From Rhodospirillales bacterium (GTDB lineage Bacteria; Pseudomonadota; Alphaproteobacteria; JAJFIK01), in the NCBI GenBank assembly GCA_021775005.1, contig JAJFIK010000005.1, positions 1-59,440 of the forward strand: 59,440 bases of DNA, read 5' to 3'. The translations under genes and the position numbers were made by a program. The notes under the pieces were generated by a model. The model saw nothing but the letters and a program-made list of their open reading frames with translations. It searched no databases and had not been told where the DNA came from. This document shows, piece after piece, positions 16,896 through 25,809 of the stretch; position 1 is the stretch's first letter, and each line of letters opens with the position of its first letter.

Positions 16896-17417
16896 ATGAA
16901 TCCCTTTGAGCTAGCCTTTGGTCTTCGCGACTTCCTTGAAACCGGTGGCCCCGTGCTGCTGTGGATCATGGGCGTGACGTTCATCATGTGGACCATGATG
17001 GTAGAGCGCCTGTGGTATTTTGGCTTTAACCACGGCGGTATTGTCAAGCGGGTGCGCAAAAGATGGAACAATCGTAGCGATCACAAATCGTGGTATGCGC
17101 ACAAAGTTCGTGATGCGCTGATCAGTGAAGTGCGGTTGGAAGCGACAGCGGGCTTGAGTCTCATCAAGATTATGATCGCCGTGGCACCGCTCTTTGGGCT
17201 TCTGGGCACAGTGACGGGCATGGTTGAAGTGTTTGATGTGTTGGCGGTTACTGGCGCGTCCAATGCACGGGCCATGGCGGCCGGCGTTTCCAAGGCAACC
17301 ATTCCAACAATGGCGGGCATGGTCGCGGCCATTTCCGGCCTCTACCTAGCGAACATTCTTGAACAGCGTGCGCGCCAGGAAGTGGATCGCATGGCTGACA
17401 GCTTGGAGCTGCGATAG
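16896..17417 (+). CDS. exbB: ExbB-type proton channel subunit
   Basis: The 173-residue inner-membrane protein has three membrane segments and the ExbB/TolQ/MotA signature I-M-I-A-V-A-P-L-F-G-L-L-G-T-V-T-G-M (about residues 90-107), then A-M-A-A-G-V-S-K-A-T-I-P-T-M-A-G-M-V-A. It forms the pentameric stator with ExbD. This is the second ExbB-family gene of the operon, a short form without the periplasmic domain of the TtpC-like protein. G-A-G-G-G-A-G precedes the start. Confidence 0.93.
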   Translation: MNPFELAFGLRDFLETGGPVLLWIMGVTFIMWTMMVERLWYFGFNHGGIVKRVRKRWNNRSDHKSWYAHKVRDALISEVRLEATAGLSLIKIMIAVAPLFGLLGTVTGMVEVFDVLAVTGASNARAMAAGVSKATIPTMAGMVAAISGLYLANILEQRARQEVDRMADSLELR

Positions 17418-17420
17418 ATA

Positions 17421-17828
17421 ATGGCAAAAAGACACAGCCAAGATTCAAGTGACGAGGCGGCCATCGATTTGACGCCCATGCTGGACGTTGTGTTCATCAT
17501 GCTGATCTTTTTTATTGTGACCGCCGTGTTCATTCGCGAGCCAGGCATTGATGTTATTCGCCCGGATACAGAAACGGATGTGCGTCAGAACCGCATCGCC
17601 ATTTTGATCGCGATCAACGAAGACAATGAGATTTGGATCGATAACCGCGAAATTGAACCCAACGCCGTGCGGGCGGTGGTTGAGCGCATGCGGTCAGAAA
17701 ACCCACAAGGGTCTGTCGTCATTCAGGCCGACGTTGCATCTGATTCCGGCTCGGTTGTGGATGTGATCGACCAAGCCCGGCTCGCTGGCGCGCCGTTGGT
17801 CGCCGTTGCGACATTGAACGAAGAATAG
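17421..17828 (+). CDS. exbD: ExbD-type biopolymer transport protein, copy 1
   Basis: The 135-residue protein has one membrane helix with the proton-carrying aspartate in I-D-L-T-P-M-L-D-V-V-F-I-M-L (near residue 23) and a periplasmic domain. It starts 3 nt after the exbB stop. ExbD transmits the proton flux through ExbB to TonB. Two ExbD genes in tandem are usual for TtpC-type clusters. Confidence 0.93.
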   Translation: MAKRHSQDSSDEAAIDLTPMLDVVFIMLIFFIVTAVFIREPGIDVIRPDTETDVRQNRIAILIAINEDNEIWIDNREIEPNAVRAVVERMRSENPQGSVVIQADVASDSGSVVDVIDQARLAGAPLVAVATLNEE

Positions 17829-17844
17829 AGGTTGGTGGACGTAG

Positions 17845-18249
17845 ATGAGAAAGAGACGGTCCAGAGGAGCTGATCAGTCAGAAGTTGATCTGACGCCGAT
17901 GCTCGATATCGTGTTCATCATGTTGATCTTCTTCATCGTGACCGCAACATTTGTGCGCGAGCGGGGGATTGATGTTCTGCGCCCTGATCCAGACCAGGAA
18001 GAGATTCAAACCAATGTCATTGCCATTGTGGTGGCGGTGGCCAGCAATAATGATATCTGGATTGAAGGCCGTGTGGTGGACCCGCGGGCGGTGCGCGCGA
18101 ATATTGAACGTCTGCGCGCTGAAAGCCCTGAAAGCCCGGTGCTCATTCAGGCAGAGCGTGAAGCCGACACCGGCATTGTTGTCGGCGTAATGGATCAGGC
18201 GCGGCTTGCCCACGCGCCGGCAGTTTCCATCGCCACAGTTGAAGATTAA
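17845..18249 (+). CDS. ExbD-type biopolymer transport protein, copy 2
   Basis: The 134-residue paralogue of the previous gene keeps the membrane motif V-D-L-T-P-M-L-D-I-V-F-I-M-L with the critical aspartate and an equivalent periplasmic domain ending in M-D-Q-A-R-L-A. The two copies differ mostly in the periplasmic part, so they may form a heteromeric ExbD pair in one stator. The gap to copy 1 is 16 nt. Confidence 0.92.
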   Translation: MRKRRSRGADQSEVDLTPMLDIVFIMLIFFIVTATFVRERGIDVLRPDPDQEEIQTNVIAIVVAVASNNDIWIEGRVVDPRAVRANIERLRAESPESPVLIQAEREADTGIVVGVMDQARLAHAPAVSIATVED

Positions 18250-18263
18250 GGGAGCGCGCGCGG

Positions 18264-18869
18264 ATGTTCTTTCGTCTCATCATCGGCCTACCAACGGGCG
18301 CGTTCGTTACGGTGCTTTTGTTCCTGCTTATGCGTGCGCTGATTACGGGTGACCATAATTTGCTGCAACAAGTGGAGGAGGCGCCGCCTATTGAAATCAC
18401 GCGGGCGGATAGGGATGAGTCGAGCGACGCGAACCGGCGTCAACCGGATCGCCCGACTGAGGAAGATCAACCGCCGCCCCCACCGCCTATGGATACGCAA
18501 ACCGAGCGCCCTGACCTGAGCGGTATTTCTGTTGGCCTCCCCAGCATTGATACAAGCATCGGCGACCTGGGAAATATCGGCCCCGTGGATGGTGAGATTC
18601 AACCGCTCGTGCGGGTGCAGCCGGAGTATCCGGTCCGGGCAATGGAGCGTGGTATTGGTGGTGAGGTTTGCGTTGAGTTTACTGTAACTCCAGAGGGGAC
18701 CGTTACAGACGCCCGCGTCTATCGCAGTGATAGCCGAATGTTGGAATCTGCGTCCTTGAGAGCAATTGGCCGGTTTAGGTATCAGCCTCGAATTGTGAAC
18801 GGTGAGCCGGCACCGCGCCCAGGTGTCCGAAATTGCTTCTTTTACGAATTGCCTCCGGCAAGCCGCTAA
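18264..18869 (+). CDS. tonB: TonB-family energy transducer
   Basis: The 201-residue protein has a single N-terminal membrane anchor (residues 2-27), a charged and proline-rich linker (E-E-D-Q-P-P-P-P-P-P-M near 75) and a C-terminal TonB domain with P-E-Y-P-V-R-A-M-E-R-G-I-G-G-E-V-C-V-E-F-like pattern, V-T-P-E-G-T-V-T-D and F-R-Y-Q-P. It spans the periplasm and touches TonB boxes of outer-membrane receptors. No TonB-dependent receptor is encoded in this window, so the cargo is unknown. Short for TonB, similar to TonB2-type proteins. Confidence 0.92.
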   Translation: MFFRLIIGLPTGAFVTVLLFLLMRALITGDHNLLQQVEEAPPIEITRADRDESSDANRRQPDRPTEEDQPPPPPPMDTQTERPDLSGISVGLPSIDTSIGDLGNIGPVDGEIQPLVRVQPEYPVRAMERGIGGEVCVEFTVTPEGTVTDARVYRSDSRMLESASLRAIGRFRYQPRIVNGEPAPRPGVRNCFFYELPPASR

Positions 18870-18898
18870 AGCTGGATAACGACGGAACGACCAATAGG

Positions 18899-20665
18899 AT
18901 GGTTCGAAGGAAGATGGATAGAATTGACCGTTTGATTGCGCGCATCGGCGTGTTCGCTTTTGCTGCCGCTTTCTTCACCTTTGCTGAACCCACCCTTGGT
19001 CCTGTTGGCTTTGATGATGGCCTGTTTGGTGTGTCAGAGGCCTCTGCGCAGGGTGCCCGGCGTCCTCGTGGTCGCGGCAACGAAGATCAATCTGAGGGCA
19101 CGACAAGTCAAGCGGTTGCCGACGCCTACAATGCTTCGTTGGAATTCCTTGATGCGGAGCAATACGGACAGGCCATAGAAGTGTTGCGCGGGGCGCTAAG
19201 CGGTGCCAATCCGTTTGAGCAGTCAATTCTGTATCGCCTTATGGGGCAAGCAGAACTTGGTCGGGACGACTTCAATCAGGCGGGGGATTATTTCCGATTG
19301 GCGATCGATTCCGGTGGCCTGGAGGGCGACGATCTTGCAGCGCTCTATTTGATACTTGGGCAAATCTACACCGCAGCCGAGCGATATGCCGACGCCATCT
19401 CAGTGCTCGAAGAATATTTCCGCGTTGTGGAAATACCTGACCCGCAAGCCTATTTCGCCTTGGCGCAAGTTTATACTGTGCAGGAGCGCTATCGCGAAGC
19501 GATTCCTTACGCGCGCCAAGCAGTCGAGCTTGCCCCGGAATTTCGTGTGATCTATGTGCGGTTGCTCTTAGGTCTTTATCTCCAAGAAAGCATGTTTACG
19601 GAATCCCTTCCGCTGTTGTTTCAGTTGCTGTCCCATGACCCTACAGAGGACCGTGATTGGGAAGCGCTGTCAGGCGTTTATTCTCAATTGGATCGCAATC
19701 GCGATGCCTTTGCGGTTTATCAATTCCGCTACATCATGGGCTTCCTTGATGATAGCAGATCATTGACCAATCTGGCCGACCTCTACATGTTTTATGAAGT
19801 GCCATTTAAGGCGGCGGAAATTCTGGAACGCCACTTAAGCCCCAGCGCCGGGCAAGTTGCTATTGAGCGCACGGCAGAAAACTGGGAACGTCTTGGCAAT
19901 GCGTTCTTTGCAGCACGGCACTTTGAACAAAGCCGCGCCGCCCTGACCCGCGCGGCGAACCTTTCGCCATCAGGTGATCTCTACTACCGCATTGGCGGCA
20001 CTTACATTCAGGAAGAAGATTGGTCCCAGGCGCGCCGCTTTATGCAACGGGCGGTGGATCGCGGTGGCCTTGACCGGCCAGGGCTCGCTTGGATGTATCT
20101 CGGCAACGCGCGCTACTACACAGATGATTTGGACGGCGCAGAGGCAGCATTTGTACAGGCACAAAATTTCTCGCGCACCGAAGATGACGCCGTGCGATGG
20201 CTTGAAGTGCTGTCGAACCGCCGCCGCGCCGAGGAGCTGGAGGCTGAAAACCGGCTTGAGTATGAAGCCGACGCGGCCTCCATTGTGGAAGAGGGCGAAA
20301 TGATTGCGCTTCTGGCGGAAGCGGCGCGCGGTCTGGCGCGGGAAGCCTATGAGAACATGGGCTTGGTTCTGCAGGTGAGCGAATCAGAGCGTGCGTCATT
20401 ATTTGAAAGCGCCCGCGCAACGCTTGCAGAGGCCCGTGAAGCAGACAACGCAGCGCGAAGCCCTGATTTCCGCTCAGTCAACGATGTGCGAGAAACCGTC
20501 CGCCGGGTAGCGTCAGAGGCACGCGCCGATGGTCGTGATGACTTTGCTGAGAACCTCGAAGATGAAAGCGAGCGGTTGCTTGAGCGGCGTGAAAACGCGT
20601 TGACCGATAGCGATAACTTGCTGCGCGAGGCGGAAGACCGGCTCTTCCAGGTGCGCCAACTTTAG
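18899..20665 (+). CDS. TPR protein of the TonB operon
   Basis: Last gene of the operon, 588 residues from the ATG at 18899. ATG 18914 is equally possible; the open frame to 18833 would overlap tonB. An N-terminal hydrophobic stretch ending A-S-A-Q acts as an export signal. At least ten tetratricopeptide-like repeats fill about 60-460 (A-L-Y-L-I-L-G-Q-I-Y, A-Y-F-A-L-A-Q-V-Y, A-W-M-Y-L-G-N-A-R-Y), followed by a charged helical tail. TPR proteins are a regular member of TtpC-type clusters; a scaffold role in the periplasm is likely. The terminator at 20690-20720 closes the operon. Confidence 0.85.
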   Translation: MVRRKMDRIDRLIARIGVFAFAAAFFTFAEPTLGPVGFDDGLFGVSEASAQGARRPRGRGNEDQSEGTTSQAVADAYNASLEFLDAEQYGQAIEVLRGALSGANPFEQSILYRLMGQAELGRDDFNQAGDYFRLAIDSGGLEGDDLAALYLILGQIYTAAERYADAISVLEEYFRVVEIPDPQAYFALAQVYTVQERYREAIPYARQAVELAPEFRVIYVRLLLGLYLQESMFTESLPLLFQLLSHDPTEDRDWEALSGVYSQLDRNRDAFAVYQFRYIMGFLDDSRSLTNLADLYMFYEVPFKAAEILERHLSPSAGQVAIERTAENWERLGNAFFAARHFEQSRAALTRAANLSPSGDLYYRIGGTYIQEEDWSQARRFMQRAVDRGGLDRPGLAWMYLGNARYYTDDLDGAEAAFVQAQNFSRTEDDAVRWLEVLSNRRRAEELEAENRLEYEADAASIVEEGEMIALLAEAARGLAREAYENMGLVLQVSESERASLFESARATLAEAREADNAARSPDFRSVNDVRETVRRVASEARADGRDDFAENLEDESERLLERRENALTDSDNLLREAEDRLFQVRQL

Positions 20666-20689
20666 CCACCATCCAATCTGAATTATAAA

Positions 20690-20720
20690 GGGCTCGCGCT
20701 GATGACGCGGGCCCTTTTTT
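20690..20720 (+). terminator. Rho-independent terminator of the TonB operon
   Basis: GGGCTCGCG (20690-20698) pairs with CGCGGGCCC (20706-20714) over 9 bp with one T-G wobble, loop CTGATGA, followed by six T. It lies 24 nt after the TPR gene stop and before the convergent oligopeptidase gene, for which the reverse reading lacks an equally good T-tract. Confidence 0.88.
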
Positions 20721-20735
20721 CATGGCGTGCAGGGC

Positions 20736-22823
20736 TTAGTCTTCCAACAGCTTCAGCGCAAAGGCATAATTAAGCGCAACGTCTTTTAAATGCTCAAAGC
20801 GCCCCGAGGCACCGCCGTGGCCGGCGCGCATATTGGTCTTAAGCAGCGTCAGTCGATCATCAGTGCGGCACTCGCGCAGCTTGGCGACCCATTTGGCAGG
20901 CTCCCAATAGGTCACGCGCGGGTCGGTCAATCCGGCGGTGGCCAGAATGTGCGGATAGTCTTGGGCACTTACATTGTCGTAAGGCGAATAGCTGGCGATA
21001 TAATCAAACACCTCGGCATCAGCGATGGGGTTGCCCCATTCAGTCCACTCCGGCGGGGTGAGGGGAAGGTCCCCATCGCAAACCGTGGTGAGCACATCGA
21101 CAAACGGAACATCGGCAATGATGCCAAGAAAAAGCTCTGGTGCCATGTTGGCCACAGCCCCCACAAGAAGGCCGCCCGCACTCCCGCCATGGGCGATGAT
21201 TTTGCCGCGCGTTGTGTAGCCTTTGTCGATCAAGGTTTCCGCGCAGGCGATGAAGTCCGTAAAGGTGTTGGTCTTCATCTTGCCTTTGCCGGATTTGTAC
21301 CACCGGAACCCCTTCTCCTGCCCGCCGCGCACATGGGCAATGGCATAAACAAAGCCGCGGTCAACAAGTGACAGGCGGCTGATGCCGAAGCTTGCCCCCA
21401 TTGATGATCCATAGCTGCCATAGCCATAGAGCAGCAGCGGTGCGCTGCCATCAATGGCGGTGGAGCGATGATGCAGAAGCGTAATCGGCACCGCTTCACC
21501 GTCAGAGGCAATCGCTTCAATCCGCCGGGTCACATAATCGCTTGGCTCATGCCCGCTCGGGACTTCCTCGGTTTTGCGCAAAGTTCGCTCCCGCGTCGCC
21601 ATGTCATAGTCAAATATTTGCGCCGGCGTGGTGGGTGAGGAATAGGCAAAGCGCAGCGTTGTGGTGTCGTACTCATAGCCCGTGAGAACACCGAGACCAT
21701 AGGCTTCCTCGTCAAAGGAAATCTCGTGGCTTGCCCCCAGGTTGCCGTTACCATCAAGTTCAAAAATGACAATACGATCAAGCGCGTTGCGCCGCTCCAT
21801 CATCACTAAAAAGCGTTTGAAGGTCTCAACATGAAGGATAAGCCGTCCAGGTTCATGTGGAACAACAACAGTCCAATTCTCCTGCTCTGGCGCATCACGC
21901 GGCGTGCGCATGACCTGAAAGTCTTCCGCGCCATCTGTGTTGGTGGTGATGAACAACGCATGGTCATGATCATTGATGCTGTACTCGTGCTCGGCGACGC
22001 GAGGCGCAAGGCAGCGTAATGGTGCCGTGGGGTTCGCCGCTTCAACGAACCAGCATTCTGAGGTTTGATGATCAGAGCTCCCGATGACAATGAGGTTGCT
22101 GGTATCAGTGCGGCCTATGCCGACATAGAAACTGGCATCCCTCTCTTCATAGATAAGGCTGTCTTGGGACTGGTTTTTGCCAAGCTCGTGCCGGTAAACC
22201 CGCGAGGGGCGGTGGTTTTCATCCAATTTGACGTAAAGAAAACTGTTGTCCTTCGCCCAGCAGACGCCGCCGTTTGCTTCGGTGATTTTGTCCTCAAGAT
22301 CCACGCCCGTGGTCAAATCGCGAACGCGAATTGTGTCATATTCTGAGCCTTCATAGTCCGCCGCAAAGGCGAGATAGCGATGATCATCGCTATGGTCAGC
22401 GCCGCCAAGTTCAAAATAGCTTTGCCCCTCCGCGAGGGCGTTTGCGTCAAGCAGAACTTCCCTTGCGCCCCCCTCGCGTGGCTCACGACAAATAAGCGGG
22501 TGCTCAGCGCCTTCATCATAGTGGACATAATATGCATAGCGCCCATCGGGCTCCGGCACTGAGCTATCATCTTCTTTGATGCGGCCCCGAATTTCTGCGA
22601 GGAGTGCAGATTGAAGCGCCTCGGAATCTTTCAACACAGCGTCGGTGTAGGCATTTTCCGCCTCCAGATGGGCGCGAATTTCCGGATTGAGCTGGTCCGG
22701 ATCCTTCATCACTTGCTGCCAATTGTCGTCGCGGAGCCAATAATAGGGGTCGTCGCGGCGGCGATCATGAAGCTCAATCAGGTGCTGGCGTTTGTCGGGG
22801 CGCGGCGCGGTGGGTTGGGACAT
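20736..22823 (-). CDS. ptrB: Oligopeptidase B (S9 family prolyl-oligopeptidase-like)
   Basis: The 695-residue serine peptidase cleaves short peptides after Arg or Lys in the cytoplasm. Residues 1-400 form the beta-propeller (start D-P-Y-Y-W-L-R-D-D as in PtrB), and 410-695 the alpha/beta-hydrolase domain. The catalytic serine is in H-G-G-S-A-G-G-L (near 540), aspartate in T-A-G-L-T-D-P-R-V (near 625) and histidine in M-R-A-G-H-G-G-A-S-G (near 665). The conserved acidic P-P-E-W-T-E-W-G-N-P segment of oligopeptidase B precedes them. Length is typical. Divergent from the GH5 gene. Confidence 0.95.
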   Translation of the reverse strand: MSQPTAPRPDKRQHLIELHDRRRDDPYYWLRDDNWQQVMKDPDQLNPEIRAHLEAENAYTDAVLKDSEALQSALLAEIRGRIKEDDSSVPEPDGRYAYYVHYDEGAEHPLICREPREGGAREVLLDANALAEGQSYFELGGADHSDDHRYLAFAADYEGSEYDTIRVRDLTTGVDLEDKITEANGGVCWAKDNSFLYVKLDENHRPSRVYRHELGKNQSQDSLIYEERDASFYVGIGRTDTSNLIVIGSSDHQTSECWFVEAANPTAPLRCLAPRVAEHEYSINDHDHALFITTNTDGAEDFQVMRTPRDAPEQENWTVVVPHEPGRLILHVETFKRFLVMMERRNALDRIVIFELDGNGNLGASHEISFDEEAYGLGVLTGYEYDTTTLRFAYSSPTTPAQIFDYDMATRERTLRKTEEVPSGHEPSDYVTRRIEAIASDGEAVPITLLHHRSTAIDGSAPLLLYGYGSYGSSMGASFGISRLSLVDRGFVYAIAHVRGGQEKGFRWYKSGKGKMKTNTFTDFIACAETLIDKGYTTRGKIIAHGGSAGGLLVGAVANMAPELFLGIIADVPFVDVLTTVCDGDLPLTPPEWTEWGNPIADAEVFDYIASYSPYDNVSAQDYPHILATAGLTDPRVTYWEPAKWVAKLRECRTDDRLTLLKTNMRAGHGGASGRFEHLKDVALNYAFALKLLED

Positions 22824-22947
22824 CAGATCTCGTTGCTATTGGTCAATTTGAATCCGAACCTATCGGCTGAGCAGCGCAGCGCAAGGGGCTTGCCAGAGCC
22901 CCCCAAGGCACAGATCATTGTGGTTCATTTTCGTTGAGGATACATCC

Positions 22948-24930
22948 ATGGGGCTTTCTTCACTGACCATCTCTGGTGCTTGGTTTATGGACCATCAGAA
23001 CCGCCGCGTGCGGCTGCGCGGGGTGAATCTCGGCGGCGACTGCAAGATGCCATTTCCCGATGGCGGCACTGATCACAAGACCAACTTTGCAGATCACAAG
23101 ACCGTTTCATTTATCGGACGGCCCTTTCCCCTTGAAGAGGCTGACCAGCACTTTGCACGATTGCAGGCGTGGGGGTTTAATTGCTTGCGTCTGCTCACAA
23201 CCTGGGAAGCCGTAGAGCACGCCGGCCCAGGAAAATATGACGAAGCCTATCTCGATTACTTTGCCGAGATTTGCGCCCGCGCTGCAGACTTTGGACTTTA
23301 TGTCTTCATTGATTTCCACCAGGACGCCTGGAGCCGTATGAGCGGCGGCGATGGCGCGCCAGGGTGGACGTTTGACGCGGTGGGGCTTGATTTTACCAAG
23401 TTTCATGAGGCCGGCGCAGCCCACGTCATGCAATACAAATATGACTATGAAGATGAGCGGGCTCGGCAGGAAGACAACTACCCCACCATGACCTGGGCGC
23501 AGAACTACCTCATGCCCGCCAACGCGATCATGTGGACGCTGTTCTTTGGCGGTGATGCCTTTGCACCGGGGTTTGAGATCGAAGGCCAGAGCGCGCAGGA
23601 TTATTTGGTCGGGCACTATCTTGGCGCCATGAATGCCATTGCTCATCGGGTGAAGCACATGCCTCACGTCTTGGGTTTCGACACTCTGAATGAGCCCTCA
23701 ACCGGGTGGATCGGCAAAACGCTGAGCTATCGCCACCTTGCGCCCAGCGACGAGAACCCGCTGCCTGCGCGACCTGGCCCGGCCTGGTCGGTGCTTGATG
23801 GCCTTGCTGTAGCGCGCGGCCAAGGGCGGTCGATCCCGGCATTGCGGTTCAAATCAGACGTGATGAAAGTAGTTCTCGTCGGTGAGAATCCCGTGAACGA
23901 AAGCGGCGTTAGTATTTGGAAGCCAGGTGCCATATGCCCGTTCGAGGCTGCTGGCGCTTATGAGCTGACGCCCAATGGCGTTACGGTATTGAACGAAAAA
24001 CACTTTTCCATGCGCGAAGGACGGTCGATTGATCCGGAAGCAGATTTTATGGTGCCGTTCTTCAATCGCGTGGCAGCATCTATCCGCAGTGTTCGCGATG
24101 ACTGGTTGGTGTTTGCTGAGGTCGACCCCTTTCGCGGCATTGTGGGGGATGGTTTTCCCCCCGGCATGCCTGAACGCACGGTCAATGCGAGCCACTGGTA
24201 TGACATCATCACGCTTGTCACAAAGACGTTTCAGTTTCCTGACGCCTTCAACCCCTTGACGGGGAAAACGCTGCACGGGGCGGATGCTATTGAAGCGGGC
24301 TACACCAGCGCCCTTGGGCGATTGAAGAAGTCTTCGAAATCGCTTCCAGAAGGTGATGCTCCCACTTTGGTAGGTGAGTTTGGCATCCCTTATGATCTTG
24401 ATGGCGGGGTGGCTTATCAAGCCTGGGCCGATGGGGACCAATCGGAAGCCCCATGGGCCTCGCACACAACAGCGCTCGATCTCATGTACAATGCGCTTGA
24501 TACCTTGCAGATCCATTCCACCCATTGGAACTATACCGCATCCAACAGCAATGATCTCCGCATTGGCGATGGTTGGAATCAGGAAGACCTCAGCATCTAT
24601 TCTGCAGATCAGGCCACCAGCCCCAATGACATCAACTCTGGCGGCCGCGCTCTAAAAGGATTTGTGCGTCCCTATATGCGGGCATGTGCAGGGCAACCGA
24701 TCGCCATGAGGTTTGATCGCCGCAGCGGTCGGTGCACCATCAAATTTGATGCAGATGCAGGCGGGGTGAGCGAGATTTACGTGCCAGACATTCAATATCC
24801 CAATGGCAATCACGTAGCGGTCGAAGGTGACGCTGCTGCGGTCTTCAACCCTAAATCCCAGTCGTTAAGCGTAACCGCAGCTAAGAAAGGCCCTGTCGTC
24901 GTAACGCTTACTCGACCAGCGGCGGCATAG
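22948..24930 (+). CDS. GH5 glycosidase, glucosylceramidase/steryl-glucosidase-like (GH5_12 type)
   Basis: The 660-residue enzyme has the opening typical of endoglycoceramidase-related GH5 proteins: W-F-M-D followed by V-R-L-R-G-V-N-L-G-G-D-C-K-M-P (residues 10-35). The acid/base glutamate is E250 in D-T-L-N-E-P, and the nucleophile is E477 in L-V-G-E-F-G-I-P. D-F-H-Q-D-A-W-S lies near 125-132. A C-terminal beta domain (about 570-660) follows. Relatives of this type hydrolyse beta-glucosides of ceramide or sterols. No signal peptide is seen, so it should act inside the cell. ATG 22948 was preferred over 22918 because G-A-G-G-A lies 8 nt upstream. The 3' end overlaps msrB by 23 nt, tail to tail. 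Confidence 0.85.
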   Translation: MGLSSLTISGAWFMDHQNRRVRLRGVNLGGDCKMPFPDGGTDHKTNFADHKTVSFIGRPFPLEEADQHFARLQAWGFNCLRLLTTWEAVEHAGPGKYDEAYLDYFAEICARAADFGLYVFIDFHQDAWSRMSGGDGAPGWTFDAVGLDFTKFHEAGAAHVMQYKYDYEDERARQEDNYPTMTWAQNYLMPANAIMWTLFFGGDAFAPGFEIEGQSAQDYLVGHYLGAMNAIAHRVKHMPHVLGFDTLNEPSTGWIGKTLSYRHLAPSDENPLPARPGPAWSVLDGLAVARGQGRSIPALRFKSDVMKVVLVGENPVNESGVSIWKPGAICPFEAAGAYELTPNGVTVLNEKHFSMREGRSIDPEADFMVPFFNRVAASIRSVRDDWLVFAEVDPFRGIVGDGFPPGMPERTVNASHWYDIITLVTKTFQFPDAFNPLTGKTLHGADAIEAGYTSALGRLKKSSKSLPEGDAPTLVGEFGIPYDLDGGVAYQAWADGDQSEAPWASHTTALDLMYNALDTLQIHSTHWNYTASNSNDLRIGDGWNQEDLSIYSADQATSPNDINSGGRALKGFVRPYMRACAGQPIAMRFDRRSGRCTIKFDADAGGVSEIYVPDIQYPNGNHVAVEGDAAAVFNPKSQSLSVTAAKKGPVVVTLTRPAAA

Positions 24931-25330
24931 CCTCGCCGGTTGGCACGAAGACAAGGGCGTGGCCATTGATGCAGTGCCGATCGCCGGTTGGTTTTGGGCC
25001 ATCGGGAAAGATGTGCCCCAAGTGACTATCGCACCGGGCGCAAACCGCTTCGGTTCGCGTCATGCCATGAGAGTTGTCCACTTTACGCTCAACATGTTCT
25101 ACGTCGATGGGCGCATAAAAACTCGGCCAGCCCGATCCGCTGTCAAATTTGGTGCTCGCCTCGTAGAGTGGCAGGCGACACGCGCCACAAACGTAAGTGC
25201 CATCGTCTTTGTTGTCCCAATAGGGACCGTTGAACGCGCGTTCTGTGCCCGCACCGCGTAGAACCTCGAACGGATCAGGCGCCAAAAGCGCGCGCCACTC
25301 GTCATTTGTCTTGGATAGCTTTGCAATCAT
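24908..25330 (-). CDS. msrB: Peptide-methionine (R)-S-oxide reductase
   Basis: MsrB reduces methionine-R-sulfoxide in oxidised proteins. The 140-residue product carries the structural zinc cysteines C48/C51 (C-G-A-C) and C97/C100 (C-A-R-C), the G-S-G-W-P-S-F-Y motif (residues 65-72) and the catalytic C120 in R-H-C-I-N-G-H-A-L. The start at 25330 lies 4 nt after the MaoC-gene stop, so the two are cotranscribed. A longer frame to 25393 would overlap that gene. The last 23 nt overlap the convergent GH5 gene. Confidence 0.95.
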   Translation of the reverse strand: MIAKLSKTNDEWRALLAPDPFEVLRGAGTERAFNGPYWDNKDDGTYVCGACRLPLYEASTKFDSGSGWPSFYAPIDVEHVERKVDNSHGMTRTEAVCARCDSHLGHIFPDGPKPTGDRHCINGHALVFVPTGEAMPPLVE

Positions 25331-25334
25331 GGTC

Positions 25335-25787
25335 TCAGCTATAAACGATCGAAATAGTTTGCGCCACGCAAGCAGGACGATCCTGCCCCTCAATCTCGAG
25401 CGTAAACTCGTTGATCAACTGTAATCCGCCTGCTTTGGGCTGGGCATCCAGAAGCCGCTGATGAGCGCGGACTTTACTGCCCACAGGCACCATGTTTGTG
25501 AAGCGCACTTTATTGGCACCATAATTGATACCGCGGGTGACGCCCTCAACGCGAAGAATTTGCGCGGCCAGCATAGGAATAAGCGAGAGGGTTAAATAGC
25601 CATGAGCGATGGTCCCGCCGGTGGGAAGTTCTTTCTTGGCCCGCTCCACATCCACATGAATCCATTGGTGGTCACCGGTGGCGTCGGCAAACATATTCAC
25701 TTTGTCTTGCGTGACTTCATACCAATCTGATGTGCCGATATCTTGCCCCACAAGACTTTCAAGCTCAGCATATTTTGCGATGCGCAT
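25335..25787 (-). CDS. MaoC-like (R)-specific enoyl-CoA hydratase
   Basis: This 150-residue hot-dog-fold protein has the hydratase-2 catalytic motif F-A-D-A-T-G-D-H-Q-W-I-H-V-D (residues 31-44; Asp and His are the active-site pair) and G-T-I-A-H-G-Y-L-T-L-S-L. Members hydrate trans-2-enoyl-CoA, often supplying (R)-3-hydroxyacyl-CoA. Start at 25787 is supported by G-G-A-G-A-A-G 7 nt upstream; the longer frame to 25946 runs into the ChaC-like gene. It lies in a minus-strand set of acyl-CoA genes. Confidence 0.92.
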   Translation of the reverse strand: MRIAKYAELESLVGQDIGTSDWYEVTQDKVNMFADATGDHQWIHVDVERAKKELPTGGTIAHGYLTLSLIPMLAAQILRVEGVTRGINYGANKVRFTNMVPVGSKVRAHQRLLDAQPKAGGLQLINEFTLEIEGQDRPACVAQTISIVYS

Positions 25788-25809
25788 GTGATCTTCTCCG
25801 TTGTTTGTT

